Origin: Lamellibrachia satsuma
Lineage: Eukaryota; Annelida; Polychaeta; Sabellida; Siboglinidae
DNA length: 64,000 nt
Direction: 5' to 3'
Assembly: GCA_033239005.1 (NCBI GenBank)
Contig: BSQZ01000106.1
Coordinates: forward strand, 1,167,001-1,231,000
Shown here: positions 12,253 through 25,865 of the stretch, piece by piece
Position numbering within the stretch: the stretch's first letter is position 1
How the letters are laid out: the number at the start of each line of letters is the position of its first letter
Translations under genes and position numbers: made by a program
Notes under the pieces: model-generated
Told to the model about the DNA's origin: nothing
The model's database searches: none
The model's input: only the letters and a program-made list of their open reading frames with translations

Positions 12253-14339
12253 TTCACACAGCAGGTTCACATTTTCCATTACTTCATAAGAATTTTTTTT
12301 TTAATATAAACAATTTCATTTCAGTAAATATATCCTTTAATAAGTACCTCAAAAAAGTGTGTGCACCAAATTGTTGGTGCACCTTCATGATATCAGCAGG
12401 AAATACAATAGACATGGAATGGTCAATGTTTTCAAGTGTGACTGGTTTGGAAACCTTAGAGGATATTTAGCAAGAGAAGTGTGAATTTCTTTTATAAAAC
12501 ATTGTCTTGTGACATTATCAGAATACTTTATTATAAAAAATATGTACTCGCTCTGCTTTGTTGATAGTGCTGCTACTTGCTCATGAAACTGCATGAAACA
12601 CAAAAGAATAGTTTAACATTGTTTTTATGACTAGCATGAATCAATAAACAAGAAATTATTCCCCTCATCTCATAGCCCTTTTTGACCCAAAAACCTTTAC
12701 ATCTGCAAACACTTGTGCCTGCTTTGTAACCAATTACTTAACAACAACAACATTTCAGCATATTTAAAAATTGTGGATTTCAAAAGTTAAAGACATTTAA
12801 GATATTCTGTTATTATTCACACTTGTAGAATTTATTCTGTCAACAGCATACAAAATGTAACTGGCAAAGAACACTATTAATTAAAGACTCTCAATTAATT
12901 TTTGAGACCATGTCAAAAACTACTGCATCTTTATACATATGTACATAGCACAAGCAACACCATTTTAAAAGAATGTTTTCCAGCTAACAGCTGACAACAA
13001 TTTCACACTGAAGAAACAACACTCTTCCCAAATCAAAGGATCGCCCACCCCCTCAAGACGTCATATCTGCTCTGGTGCTAAGCAGCTACAATAAGACAGG
13101 CTAAAACAGATTCAAGGCTGATCTGAAATCACTGATGTGCAACACTATACAAAATTGGTTTCCTGGGTAGGGGAGTTGGCACCTGGGTCGATGTAATTCA
13201 AAGTTTCATGTAGTGGGGAGGGGGGTCTGAGGGTAAATGTCATTGGTTTTGAGATCACCCCTAAATGACATAGCAAGCAACTCGCCAAATGTCCAACACC
13301 AAAAAACCTTGGTACCAACGTGTGTAGTGCCCACACAATGGAGACAGAGCAGCTTTCAACAGAAGAAACACTTCAGTTTCACGTTGAACATGGACATGAA
13401 CCAACAATGCTGGAATGACAATGTGGAGATTTCTAACTCCAAGTCAGTTCAAGTGATAAGTTCAAGAAATGCCTATGCCAAAAACAGCCCCGTAGAAATC
13501 GAACAGTTGACATGTCTCGTAACACGACAGCATGTTTTTTCATTCATTCATTAATTCTACTTCTCTGTCTATGCACAGTACAGAGCTCATATGGAAATAT
13601 AAATCATGCATTTGTAAACAATTCAGTGACCACCGACTTCATGCAATACTGTATTCAGACATCTTTAGTAACCACTTCAGCAGGGCAGGCTCTAATTACA
13701 CAATTTTAATTGCAACTGATTACAACCAAAGTAATATTTGTGTAACAGTATTTCTAATTAATTCTGATTTTAAAATTATGCTGTAACTGTAATTAAATTC
13801 TTTCATGTTGTTGCAACAATTGCGTCCATTACTGTATGTTTTCATATTATTACACTTACACCTGAAAAGGACCTATCAAAACTGTTGTCTCCCACATTTT
13901 CTAAAAAAAAATTCACCACCACACATGCCATATAACTAAAAAAAATTAGTAAACGTTTTGAATAAAAAGTTGGTCCCGCATAACAAATTTTTAACTGAAA
14001 TGGTGCAACTGACTTGAGATCATCGAAATGAAAAGTAACTAATTGATTTGATTTTGTGTAATTGGACCTATCCGTGCTTGTGAGTGTGTAACTTGTGTAT
14101 GAATCTCTTCTAGAAGTCTGCCTGTTTAAATATTTCATTGGAATGGATGGTGGTCTCTGTGGTTCTGGATTAGGGACATTCTACAAATAATAGAAGTTAT
14201 CCGGAATAACCCATGGCGTCTGTGGTGCATAATATAGCACTAACATTAAGGTGACATCGCGTGAGATTTTCGACAGAAGTACAACATGTAATTTGCACAA
14301 ATATTTTCCCATGCGATGAAACAACTGTGTATCTACGCC
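12253..14339. other. intergenic, no gene recognised
   Basis: Short open frames only, none with a recognisable domain or a consistent splice model. Confidence 0.5.
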
Positions 14340-15735
14340 AATCAGGCCAACAGCAGTTGTATGTAAATTACTCGAAACATTAATTAGAGACCACATGGTA
14401 GAATTCCATGTAAAACATAATTTAATAAATAATACATCTCAACATGGGTTCCTAAAAGCTAGGTCATGTCTAACCAATCTCATGTTTTTTTGAAGAAATT
14501 ACAAAGTGGGTAGATGACGGATCACCAGTGGATGTTGTCTACTTAAATTTTCAGAACGCTTTCGATAAAGTGCCACACCATAGATTGTTACTTAAGCTAA
14601 AAGCCCATATATATATATATAGGTAATGATGTAATCAACTGGATAGAAAAGTGGCTTACACACAGAAGACAGAGAGTAATAGTAGATGGTGAGATTTCAA
14701 ACTGGAAATCGGTTTTGAGTGGGGTACCACAGGGATCAGTATTAGGCCCAAAGTGTTTTTAATATATATATATAAATGATTTAGAAGATGACATATCTAG
14801 CAAAGTACTGAAATTTGCAGATAACACAAAAGTATTCAGAAAGGTTACAAATGATACAGATAAACAAAGTTTACAGGATGATCTAGATAAATTAGTTAAA
14901 TGGTCAGAAAAATGGCAAATGTTATTAAATTTTGGGAAGTGTAAACGTAATCACATAGGACATGGAAACATGGACGAAGAATATAAAATGAGGGATGCTG
15001 TACTAGGTAGAACCACACAAGAAAAGGACTTAGGAGTAACATTTAGTGCTGACATGAAAGTTTCACAGCAATGTGGGATTGCTGCTTCAAAAGGAAATAA
15101 AATTCTCAGGCTAATTAGGAGAACTATCATGTATAAAGAGAAACAGCTATTCGTACCCTTGTACAGAGCAATAGTTAGACCACATTTGGAATATTGTATT
15201 CAAGCATGGAGGCCGTATCGTAAAAAGGACATAGACAAGCTAGAAAGAATACAACAAAGAGCAACCAAAATGATTCCAGAATTGAGAGACCTTAGTTACG
15301 AAAGTTGCTTATTACAATGTGGTTAGACAACAGGAGACCAGGAGACTAAGAGGAGACCAAATAGAAGTGTTTAAAATAGTGAACGGTTATGAGGATGTTG
15401 ATAGGAATATGTTCTTCAAACTTAAAGAAGGCAGTAGAACCAGAGGACACAAAGCAGCATTAGTTAAAGAGCAGTGTAGGTTAGACATAAGAAAGTACTC
15501 TTTTTTACAGAGGGTGATAAATGAATGGAACAAACTGCCAAATGACTGTGTTAATGCTAGTAGTGTGAATATGTTTAAAAATAGAATTGACAGATATTTG
15601 ATAAGGGCGGGCTACACATAGATGAAAAAATTGTTGGACTCTTGATAAGCCAATGTCTTCCTTGTCCACTTGCCATCTGGAACTTGTTGTTTGGGATGGC
15701 AATCTTGTTAAATCTTGTTAAATCAATGCATGATC
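14340..15735 (+). mobile_element. CR1-family LINE, 5'-truncated and inactive
   Basis: Consecutive plus-strand frames encode the middle and end of a CR1-type reverse transcriptase. They run from a RDHMVEFHVKHNLINNTSQH-GFL segment through VVYLNFQNAFDKVPHHRLL, SGVPQGSVLGP, KFADNTKVF, EKDLGVTFSADM, VRPHLEYCIQAW and RRLRGDQIEVFKIVNGYEDV to EWNKLPNDCV with a stop at 15619-15621. The frame is broken near 14490, 14620 and 14755 and again near 15320. The aspartates of both catalytic motifs read as asparagine (LNF for LDF, FADN for FADD). The 3' end carries an aatcttgtta-type repeated tail (about 15700-15725). The same tail sequence recurs at 28170-28230 (inverted) and 60395-60485. Confidence 0.9.
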
Positions 15736-15939
15736 AATCGCATTCAAAGTTATTCAAATGTCAGATCAGCCGATTTTTGTATTGGGCCTAATGATTTCTG
15801 TTTAATATCAGTAAGCATTATTGTTGGTATGTTGTATTCTTTGCTGAAACAGTAATTCTTTTCGACTCTATAATTTGAAGTACATGGTGCACTTCCATCG
15901 ACAATCAATCCCACGATGCATTGAATTTATACACGCCCG

Positions 15940-16110
15940 CCAGCAAGGTTGATATTCATAAACAGATACAAGTGAAATTATATTAAAACAAACTGTAGTT
16001 AATTAAAAACTCATTTGGACGGTCAAGCTAATAGAACAGATACAGTTTATACTATATCACATGACTGCATGATAAAAAGATCAGACTTTGTACTCCTGGA
16101 AAAGGAATGT
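15940..16110. mobile_element. interspersed repeat shared with 28562-28705
   Basis: Both places read gcaaggttgatattc, then a variable part, then agatacagtttatactata and a caggctttgt/cagactttgta end. This marks a dispersed family, probably a MITE. The copy at 28.4-28.7 kb shows inverted ends. Confidence 0.5.
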
Positions 16111-16330
16111 TTTTGCAGTACTATGAGACAAGGTATGGACAACTCTATGGCTTGACACAATATCACCCATTTCTCAGAGAAGTTACACATATTCCAATAC
16201 TGTGTTAACAGGACTGACCAACATTTATATCACTATTACACGCACACACACAACATTTTATTTTATAACAAGAACATAAATGTAATTTCTCAGAGGATTG
16301 CTCTTTGGTAACCCTAAACTCGCACCCCAT

Positions 16331-16337
16331 ATTTATT
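16331..16337 (-). terminator. candidate JTB polyadenylation signal
   Basis: On the minus strand an AATAAA lies about 75 bp after the JTB stop, and another near 16257. No cleavage site can be assigned from sequence alone. Confidence 0.4.
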
Positions 16338-16410
16338 ACATACATTATGGCATACCTACATTTCATACAAATCTGAGAGGGTATTATACAGAATGTCTTG
16401 ACTTAAGACA

Positions 16411-19400
16411 TCATACGCCGGCTGCAATCTGACGATGTACTTTCTCCATGAGGATGTGATCCAGTCTACGACGGCGGATGTGAACCACGCTGTAGAAGAT
16501 AAGGCCAAAGAGCAGGGACACGCTCTCAAATGTCCAGAAGTTCTTCTCTTCCACCCAGTGACCCTTTGGACAGCTACAAGACAGCGAATTCAGAACAGGT
16601 AAAATCTTTACATTTCAAGAAAAAATTCATGAAAGTCCATTTGTATCCATAGGTAAGAGACCATTCACAATTGTCAACATTTATCTACTTTAACCATATG
16701 TTTTACATTACATATAACGTACACACATCCACACACACATTTGCACTAAATTAATTAAATGGCCAATCACGTTAACATTTAACAATGTAAATTCTTAGCA
16801 ATGCTCCACCAGCTAGGTACATTAAATTATCATAAATCCCACTTTAATCAGATCTGTTTTCATTTAGTTCATAAAATATTCTAGGCATGTTGCGCTGTGT
16901 CACTGTGAAAACATGGCTCATTGTATTATGTGCTGTGCAGCCATATGTAAACACAGTTCTAGTTTAAAAACACTTATCTGCCTGTAAACACTATTTACTA
17001 ATTAGTAACACTTACTCATGTTCAATAATTTAGAGAAAGTGTGACCAAGTGACGATATCCTGATTTACTGCATTCAGTAGTGAGTGAAAATGTTCATCAG
17101 ACTGGATGGTTCAAATACATTCAGTGGTATTTAACATCTAATAAATTGATTTATAACAAAACTAAACCTAAACAAATAAAGTCAATATTTAATACCTTCT
17201 GTAGACCTTTTTCTTGGCACCATTTTTATATATGCATTCAATGTGTTCTTTATAGCCTGTTTTCGTGCAGTATTCGTGTTTTACCTTCTGTAAAGTAAAC
17301 AAATAACACAACTGTTAGAGAACAGCTCTTCAATTAAAACGAAATATTCTCGGGAAGAAAAATATCTTCCATTTCACATCTCTGCTGGGTCTAGGATGCT
17401 TATCCAAATCATAAAATCAGACATTTTTAAATGCACACTATTACAATTATTGAAAAATTTGTCAAAATGTAAGTGCAAAAAACCGCTTAATACAAAAACT
17501 GCCATAGACATCAGAACCTGGGGTCTGGGGTCCCGAAATATATTGGGTGAGGGGTTCAAATATACATAATTTGTCACCCCCCAAAATTTGCTAGAATCCA
17601 GGCCTTTTTACAAGGACAAAAATGTTAGCATCCGAACCTTCAGCTGCAATGCATGCTGTGCTCAGTTGTCAGCCTGTCCACTCCACTCCAGTCTATGATT
17701 ATCAAAGATCTTACCATGTCAAACGGTGCACATTTGGCACAGGGTTCAACCACTGCTACTTCACTCGTCTCCCAACATGGCCCTGATGTATTTCCTGAAA
17801 AATTTAGAACCATTGACATTACAATGGGTAGATAAAAAATTATCTAATGCGCAGGATGTGTTTAGCTACGTGTTGAGAAGACCTAATTTTTAAGGTAGCT
17901 GGGGCGGCTAGCATGTCAGTTGATTTTTTATTTTTTCCCTCATAACATGCTAAGAAATATTGAACTGAATGTCGACACCCCAGCACTGATGTCGTATTCT
18001 GCCAATCCATCCTTTAAAAAAACAGTCCTTTTGGAAATCCCCTTGACTTTTTAGAAACGCTGACCTTTTAGAAACGCTGACAATGTTTCCAGCTTTATTC
18101 GTTCGCCGTGAACACGGAATATATCGTCTGGTTACTGTGATTCCAGTACACATGAATACTATATCTACCTAACTAAATCATGTCCTTAAACTAGCAAATA
18201 TCAGTGCTAACATAGTTTATTGTGCCTTTGAAGCTATATTGGAAACTATCAAGTATTTTGACAAAAATAAAAACAAGCATTTGTTGAGAATGTGTTTTCA
18301 TTAATAACCAGGAAAGGATGCTTAACTTAAAAAAACTACTATATTTAATAAGCTGCAATTTGGTGTATGGACATGTCTTAAAAGTTGGCAAAATTATATG
18401 AATTTGAATTACAATTGGTGAAGAGTTTGTGTCAAAAATAAACTACCACTTTAGGCTGTCATTCAACTTTTTGGTGGTGTTGTAATTCGTTTATATTAAC
18501 CAAAATGTTTTATAAAGTTATCAATCATATTTACAAAAATGTCTTTAAAATCTTGTAACATAACCAAATAAATGAAAAACTAAACATTTTATTAATCTGG
18601 AATATTATATAGTATTTCAACTACAATCTGTGAAGAAATGGTTAATTTATATTAAAAACTTCTACTGAAACTACTCAATTCAAGACAATCATATAACAGC
18701 CACCCCAGCTACATTAAACACACAAATAAGAGGATGCTAAACATGACTATAGAGTAGCAATTTTTTATTTTACCCCCAAATGTTTGTAACTTTTCAAATG
18801 GCTGCTTAAACTACATACAGTCAAAAACCACAAGTATCTGTAGCCAGCTTTACAGGTCCTTATGAGGCAACATAAAGGCTACTTCTGGTACAGCAACATC
18901 AGTGTGGGAACACACATACTTTATTGACCATGACGGTCATGTTTCAATTTTGTTACATAATATGTTTAGGATGAATTAGTTCTGGCATCATTGATACTTC
19001 AATCAATCAACAAGTGCTTTATTTTAATAATATCTGAATAAATACTGTCTGTATGTATTTCACCATGGAACGATTTAGCTATCTCAAATTTAAATTTGAG
19101 ACAAATAATTAAGTTATCACTTAAATTCAAGTATGCAGAATGAAGGAATTTTGTGCAACATGATCACTACCAACTTAAAGGAATACTCCTGACAGAGCTA
19201 ATACTTGTACCCAGTATTTCATCAATAGTTTATGGGCAACATCATTAGCTTCAATGTCAATTAACTTACCTCTGGCTAAGCTGATATAATACTTTTACAA
19301 TACCATATTCTAATATCAGTGAACTCAACCGACACAAATAAATGAACTAAATTGTGTAAACATGTATTTTAATACATGTTATTTTTCTTCACTTTATATC

Positions 19401-20821
19401 TGCAGTTGACCTTTTTACACGTATCTGGATTTAGTTAAAACAAAATATTTTATTGCATTTATATAACAACTATCCCATTTTACATATACAAAGTAGTAGC
19501 ATTTGTTTATAGTATTTACATAATAACTATCCCATTGGCATTGCACACCTTCTAATAATAATAATTAATAATAATAATAAGTAAATTTGTAAAGCGGTGT
19601 AAATCTAGACAAAAATCCATCTAGAGGCACTGTGAGACACATAAAATACATAAGTGCTAAGATTGATTAGTTAAACAGATGATAATAAAATAAAATGTTG
19701 TTAAAGCATGGCACATCTATAACCAGAGTAGTTGTATTGTATGTATATAAATGGATATGTAAACTAGCTTAAGAAATAGTGCTAAAATTAGTTAAAACAT
19801 GACATAATATGTGCATCATATGAAATGTATGAGTTAGTTATTTAGATAAAGAAAAAAATTAGCTCTTGGCTAGGGTTATATGCCACACGAAAGAGATGAG
19901 TTTGTAAAAGTCGCTTGAATGTGGCTGTCTTTAACTCAAACAGAAGATTGTTCCACACCCATGCCCATGGGGCTGAAACGGAAAATGTTCGGTCGCCGAA
20001 TCTGCTGGTAGATGGCAGCAAACGAAGGTCGTTGTTGTAGGCGGAACGTAATGCAACTGTAATGAATAAGCTATGCTGGATAAACAGTAAACAATGAATA
20101 AGCTCTAATTTAGTTACCTGGCAACAGTGTTTGGTTTCTTGCACTGTGACGACCAGGAGACATTCGATTCTCGAGGACAATCACAAGAATCGACACCCTG
20201 CAAATACGTACCAATAACATTTTAGTGCTACTACAAATAGTCAAAGCTTCAGACATTAAGATGGTATAGAACATCTTTGTGACAATGGGCAATCATGAGT
20301 CCTTTCATGACAATGAGGATTGATAGTTTGCAAAATATTCTATTCTAAATTTTTTATTATTAAGTGTTTCTTCAATTTCTTGCCATCTGAATATCAGCAT
20401 TTACAGCATTTGTGTAGGACAGTGTCATCCTTGCGAAATATGCTTTGTAGCTTGACTATGGCCATACAAAGTACCAAGTTTTATCCTGTGACACTGAATT
20501 CAAATAAATAGCTTACAGACACAGAACACATTTAGCGAGAGAAAAAATAGTTGTTAAGGCAAGTTAGGCAACAGTCGATAAACCAATACTCTCTCGGATG
20601 ATAAGTACAACGCAGCACAAATAACTATACAACCAGTGGCAGTGGTAATTCTGAAAATATTATGAAAAGAGCTTCTTCCTTTTAAAGGCATGGCATGTGA
20701 GTGTATCTAGAACCAATTACTTCTGCTTTTACTAAGGTAAAGGTAGAAGTAAACCTAGAACTTACCCCATCAACATTGCAATGGCAATAACCATACGTCT
20801 TTTTGTGCAGAATTCTATCAT
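16411..20821 (-). CDS. JTB: JTB, jumping translocation breakpoint protein (type I membrane protein)
   Basis: My five coding exons on the minus strand are 20821-20766, 20197-20118, 17794-17715, 17287-17196 and 16573-16411 (stop TGA 16413-16411). All junctions are GT/AG and phases agree, giving 156 residues. The start ATG at 20821 gives a basic N-terminus followed by a hydrophobic signal-anchor (MVIAIAMLMGVSILVIV). The extracellular part has the family's cysteine pattern: PCWE, PCAKCAPF, YCTKTGYKEHIEC and RSCP. A single membrane helix (SVSLLFGLIFYSVV) follows, then the short basic tail RRRRLDHILMEKVHRQI that typifies JTB. The human protein is of similar length (146 residues). JTB is linked to mitochondria, TGF-beta response and cytokinesis in vertebrates; the precise role here is unknown. 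Intron 2 hosts a LINE tail. Confidence 0.92.
19556..20060 (-). mobile_element. LINE 3' end fragment (CR1/L2-like) in JTB intron
   Basis: The minus strand encodes SAYNNDLRLLPSTSRFGDRT then FSVSAPWAWVWNNL and FKRLLQTHLF, the usual C-terminus of such reverse transcriptases. A 3' UTR follows with a tctagatgg...gctttaca block and a (TTA)n tail ending near 19556. The layout matches the fragment at 4011-4465. It lies in the intron between JTB exons 2 and 3. Confidence 0.7.
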
Positions 20822-21255
20822 ATTTGTTGTTTTGTTATTCTCAACCCGAGTAGACTTTTGTTTTTCAGTGTTACAACATATATTTATACACGTTCAGTGT
20901 AGGTCTACATCCTGTCATCAGTATGACATGGTGTCTCAAAAGGCAATGTCCTGCGCTGCAGCCGTGACGTTGAAGACGCTGTCATCTAGACTAGAACGGA
21001 GGGTGTATGACAAACGGTGCCAGGCGATAATACGAGATAAATACGACGCAATCGACGATTGCTACTACGACATCAACTCATTTCGCAACATAAAGGGATA
21101 TATATTATTTGACGCTATTTTGAAAATTTACTAAATTCACGCTTAAAGGTGACACATAAAGCGGCTATAAAAAAGTATTGTCTTTTGTAGATATTTACTG
21201 ATTTAGTGTTCGTAAACCGTAAAGTTCCACGTCCAGCGCCGATACCGGAAGTTTC
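20822..21255. promoter_or_regulatory. probable JTB upstream region
   Basis: This is the region immediately upstream of the JTB start on the minus strand. The minus frame is open for some distance before the ATG, ending at an in-frame TGA. A 117-codon plus-strand frame (20781-21134) overlaps JTB exon 1 and is judged spurious. Confidence 0.35.
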
Positions 21256-21760
21256 CTGGAGTGGGGGCACCCTAAAACGCGGGCAAGGCAGGCAAGAATT
21301 ACCAAGGTTGCGTAATAATGCCGTCTTCCCGCTTTACATGCCCTGTAGTTATTGTCGCTTTTATTGTTGTTGCTTTTTGTGCATGCGTGTGTACATTGCG
21401 ATTTCTGTTATCAACAATTTAACAAATATAAAATAAAATTTAAATAACTGTGGCATTTTAATGTGACATAATAATAGTGGCATTTTGTTTAGCTCTTGCA
21501 TGGTCAGAGCTATGCATTTCAGTATACTCAGTACAATCATCGTGGACGCTTTCGCACTTTACTTGGTTTTCATAGATTTTTTTATTCGAAAGTCACCTGA
21601 TTTTTTTCTACAATGCTTTGTGGAGACAGAATGTTGCCCATGCAAACAACAGCAATAACTACAGCGCATGTAAAGCAGAAACGCGGCACTATTACGCATC
21701 CTTGTTAATTCTTGCCCGCCTTGTCCTCCTTGCCCGCCTTTTAGGGTGCCCCCTGGAGTG
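21256..21760. mobile_element. MITE with long inverted repeats and 8-bp target duplication (hAT-like)
   Basis: The element at 21264-21752 (489 bp) begins ggggcaccctaaaacgcggg and ends with the inverse (...ttttagggtgcccc). The inverted similarity continues for about 130 bp inward, through gggcaagaatta and ctttacatg...tgtagttattg. It is flanked on both sides by the direct repeat ctggagtg (21256-21263 and 21753-21760). An 8-bp duplication fits hAT (also Merlin or P) integration. There is no transposase, so it is non-autonomous. Confidence 0.88.
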
Positions 21761-22079
21761 TATCCTCAATGTTCGCCGATAGAAATTCCTCCCAATAAAA
21801 ATAAATAATTAATAGTGCACTTACCCTTACAAATGATGGGCACTCGCGAGACTACTAATTACATTTTATAGTTAGCCCATAACTTTTATTAGTTTTCATG
21901 TTTCCTAAATGTTAGTAGAGCTTGCAGATATAAAATAGTTATTAAAAAATTCCAAACATATACTAATATCTGACTGAAGAATCGCCGTCTACATAATGAA
22001 TTGTTATTGATTTATTTTTTTACTATGCCTATGGCCTCTGAGATTGTTTACATTAATGATTAATGATCTGTGTTTTCAT

Positions 22080-22640
22080 TCTACTTCCCAGTTAACAACT
22101 TGAATATCTCAATTAAATCTCCTCGTAATTTCCATTCTTCAAGTCCATATATATTATAGTTTTAATCTTTTTTATCTTTCCTCATATGAACAATTTTTGA
22201 ATCATATAACCAGTTTGGTTGTTCTACGCTGTTTTTTATAAACATTAAAATAATTTTTATCATAATAAGGTGAACATGTTTGTATACAATATTGTAGATG
22301 TGGTCTAATATATGATGTCTAGACAATGTTAAATGTTTATCTGTCTGCCTGGACGTAGCTTCTCACAATGCAGATTATTAGAAATCCAAACACGTAGATC
22401 ATTCTCTTGAACATATTCAATTAAATCATATTATTATTTTAGGATATCATTTACATATATTAAAAAGAGAATAGGTCCCAACACTGACCATTGCAGAACC
22501 CTACTGATGACATCAAACCATTTAGAATATGCACCTTTTACCATCATTCGAATTTGTCTATTTGAAAGAATGACTATATAGCTTGACATGTATATAATTG
22601 CTTATATTCCAATGGCCCACCCTCGTTTGTTCTCAATATT
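22080..22640 (-). mobile_element. decayed CR1-like LINE fragment, minus strand
   Basis: Minus-strand frames read KWFDVISRVLQWSVLGPILF-LIYVNDI (the GVPQGSVLGP...NDL block of the reverse transcriptase, damaged). Further on they read NDLRVWISNNLHCEK and, near the end, YGLEEWKLRGDLIEIFKLL. Many stops and shifts are present. It lies between JTB and COX5A. Confidence 0.75.
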
Positions 22641-23006
22641 GACACCATTTGCATTTGGGGAATCATTATTATCACAATTATTATCATTAGGAAAATATAT
22701 GGTAGAAGGAAGATTACATTAAAATTATATGTGAAATGTGAATAATTCTAAGTTAATCATAAACTTTTCTTGCGCTTGCAGCACAGGAAATATTAACTCG
22801 GACGAATGTTTGCTGGGTTTTTGATATTATTCCCATCGACCCATGCCTTATTTCACCCACCCACTGAAGTCGTGGCATGTTCCCAAACTATCCGAAAGAG
22901 TATTTTGCAAGGGACTTCTAAATGATTCAATATTCAAATGTAATTTTAATCAGAACGCTACCTACGTCGAATCCTTTGTTGAGATTTTAATTTGTGAAGG
23001 TTATTT

Positions 23007-23020
23007 TGCCACCTTGTGGT
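23007..23020 (-). promoter_or_regulatory. CTCF-like motif upstream of COX5A
   Basis: Read on the minus strand, ccacaaggtggcaa matches the general CTCF core CCASYAGRKGGCRS at 12 of 14 positions. It lies about 135 bp before the COX5A start. A single weak match; functional status unknown. Confidence 0.3.
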
Positions 23021-23153
23021 GGTATGTTGCACTACACAAGGTGGACATTATAAGTTTGCGACACTTCGCGAAATGGCTTGTGGGATTGTCCTAATTTCGT
23101 TCGTCAGTGACCGATACGTGACTCGAGAAGGCAGTTGAGCAAGAATTTGCAAA

Positions 23154-25633
23154 ATGCTGAGATCCGTAGCTTCCAGACTCGGCTCTGCTGTATGTAGCGC
23201 AGCCAGAACCAGTGTACAAAGGACGTGTGGTACGTATATGCAGTACACTTGCATTTATTTGAAATCATTTATTTTCGTCACAAATTTTGACGTGCTTCAC
23301 GGTCGGACGTTGGCTCAAGTGAAGGTCGACTCTACTCTCTAGTCAAGTGGCTACGCGACCGCACCGTGACCGATCGTCAAATTTAGACGACAGTTTTAGT
23401 TTTCTTAACAATCAGTGTAAAAGCATAACTCTTTAATAACGAAGTTGGGTACTAAGGGTGAATACTAAAGGTATAGCTTTTAGAAGAATTATGTTTCGAG
23501 TAAAAACGTGAAATGTAAAATATTGTGTTTGGTATGAGTCCAAGACTCGAGTTGAAACCAAAACGGCAACAGTGATTTATTATTGGTGCCCCAAATTCAC
23601 CTGTAGAATCGGTGTTCCCTAGGCTACACTCTCTGTCAGTTTTATCACAACCTAACACATTGCAGTGCACATTGCAGCCATAGCAATGAAACAAATATAT
23701 GTTTACTGCAAGACTCTATCTGTAAATGTCAAATCCATATAAAATCAATGACAATGCAAACATATCAAACTAATTTCTTACCACATCTGTGGGTTATATG
23801 TGAAACATTGATGATTTTAATTAAGTAAAATGTATTCGAATAATGGACATATGTGTTGGGGCATTCCTATTTACATGGAAACATCATGCATTGTCACGTC
23901 CTTCCTAACTGATTAAGTTACTAATACATGCAAATCACATCCGTGTGTAAAATTTCAACACTAAATACATTATATATAATTTGTGAATGCTTCTGCAAAG
24001 TAGCAGATAAGGACACATGGGCCCCTAGGCTTGGAGAGTTCAACTTTGTGCTGTTTAGAGACTATGTAATTCAACTTTTATGTGAATAAACCAGTGGGTT
24101 TTTAAGGTGTTTATACACATTAGAATTCCGGGATTCTGCCCTTTTTCTGTGATTGCTGAATTTCCATTCCAAAAAAAAAATTTGAATTCCATTTCAAATG
24201 ACCAATTCCGTCTGTTTTCAGTCCCTACATTGCTGATGTTTGTTTTCCCTTTGCAGCCGTCACTCAGGTGAGGTATAGACACGATGTTGAGGAGTCGGCA
24301 GAGGAGTTCGACAACAGGTACGAGGCTTTCTTCAACCGACAGGACGTTGATGGCTGGGACATCCGCAAGGCAATGAACGATCTGCAGGTCTGTGAATAAT
24401 TGTTGGCTCTCAATGCAACGATGCAATAAATTTTCTGTACCTTTTTATCCACTGAACTTAGGTTATTAAGTATGATACATTTAGTATTTGTGGCTTTGTG
24501 GATGTACCGAAATGTTTGTGTTGAATTCAATCTGTAAGTGAAACTTTCACCTATGATTGGGATATTTCATTTAAATGTGCATATATATATACACACATAC
24601 ATACATACATACATACATACATACATACATACATACATACATACATACAGTAGTACCTGCCTCTGATGAGCGGACACCATTCTATGGTGGGACACTTTCT
24701 CAATGTACGGACTGTTTTACCATGTTAACGTCCCTCTGATGAGGGGACACCTGGTGAACGCGGACAGGGTATTTTGGTTTTCTGTCCCTGCTACGGCGGA
24801 CAGTAATAGTTATTTTTGAAATTTTTTTCTCAGAATATTTTAATTCCAAAATGGCGATGGACAAACAGAATGGGGTGTAGTGGGAAAAACGTTATATCAC
24901 AAATTCGGATAGAAGGCTGTTGGTCGTGGACCCCGAATTTTTGCTGCTGGGGGAAATGCCAAATGGGCCTGCTTAAACCTACTTAGAATTGCTTTGACAA
25001 TTCTCAAGAAACAGATGAACAATGTCAACGACAATGAACGATTGTCAACCTGTTGTTTGTTTGACGCTGCCGCCGACATCAATAGCTGATGTTGGCTTCG
25101 TCTAGGCGATTTGAAATTGCAATCGAGATTCACAAATATGCCTCGTATAAGAATAAGATAAACAGTCTTAAATGCAATTTAGTATGCAGTACTAATAAGT
25201 CGTGCATCGTAAATTTATGCTTCGGTCGAGATCAGTTGAAAATCGAGGTGAAATGATTATTAATTCTGCCTATTGTCATTTTCTATGTTTAATCAGCTTA
25301 CATACTGCGGGTGTCAACTCATATATGTTTTTCGGCTGCTCAAATCCAGGTTATTATTTTCGATTCGCATGCCTATTAGTTCAGTACATCGTCATCATAG
25401 TTCCATAACGGTATACGTACATGTATTCAGTTAACGATGACATTTAAAAATAATACGGGTTGATGGTAGTTGACTCGTTTAATAAGCTCTATAAACTGGT
25501 TATTGCCATATAAGACAGTGCTGCAAGCACACCGTGACTTCGACAGCGTTCTTGGACATGGAGCTGCGGGCGGCGATCGTTGTTGGTTAGTAGCACCCTG
25601 GTGGCAGGCATGGGAACAGCTTTACAGTACTAC

Positions 25634-25703
<70 letters not shown>

Positions 25704-25798
25704 TCATTGGTATAGCTGACTGTTTTCATAGATTTGATAGATATATGCTGCCACCCTGGTGGCAGACATGGGAACACCTAACATGCTTTACAGTACTA

Positions 25799-25865
<67 letters not shown>

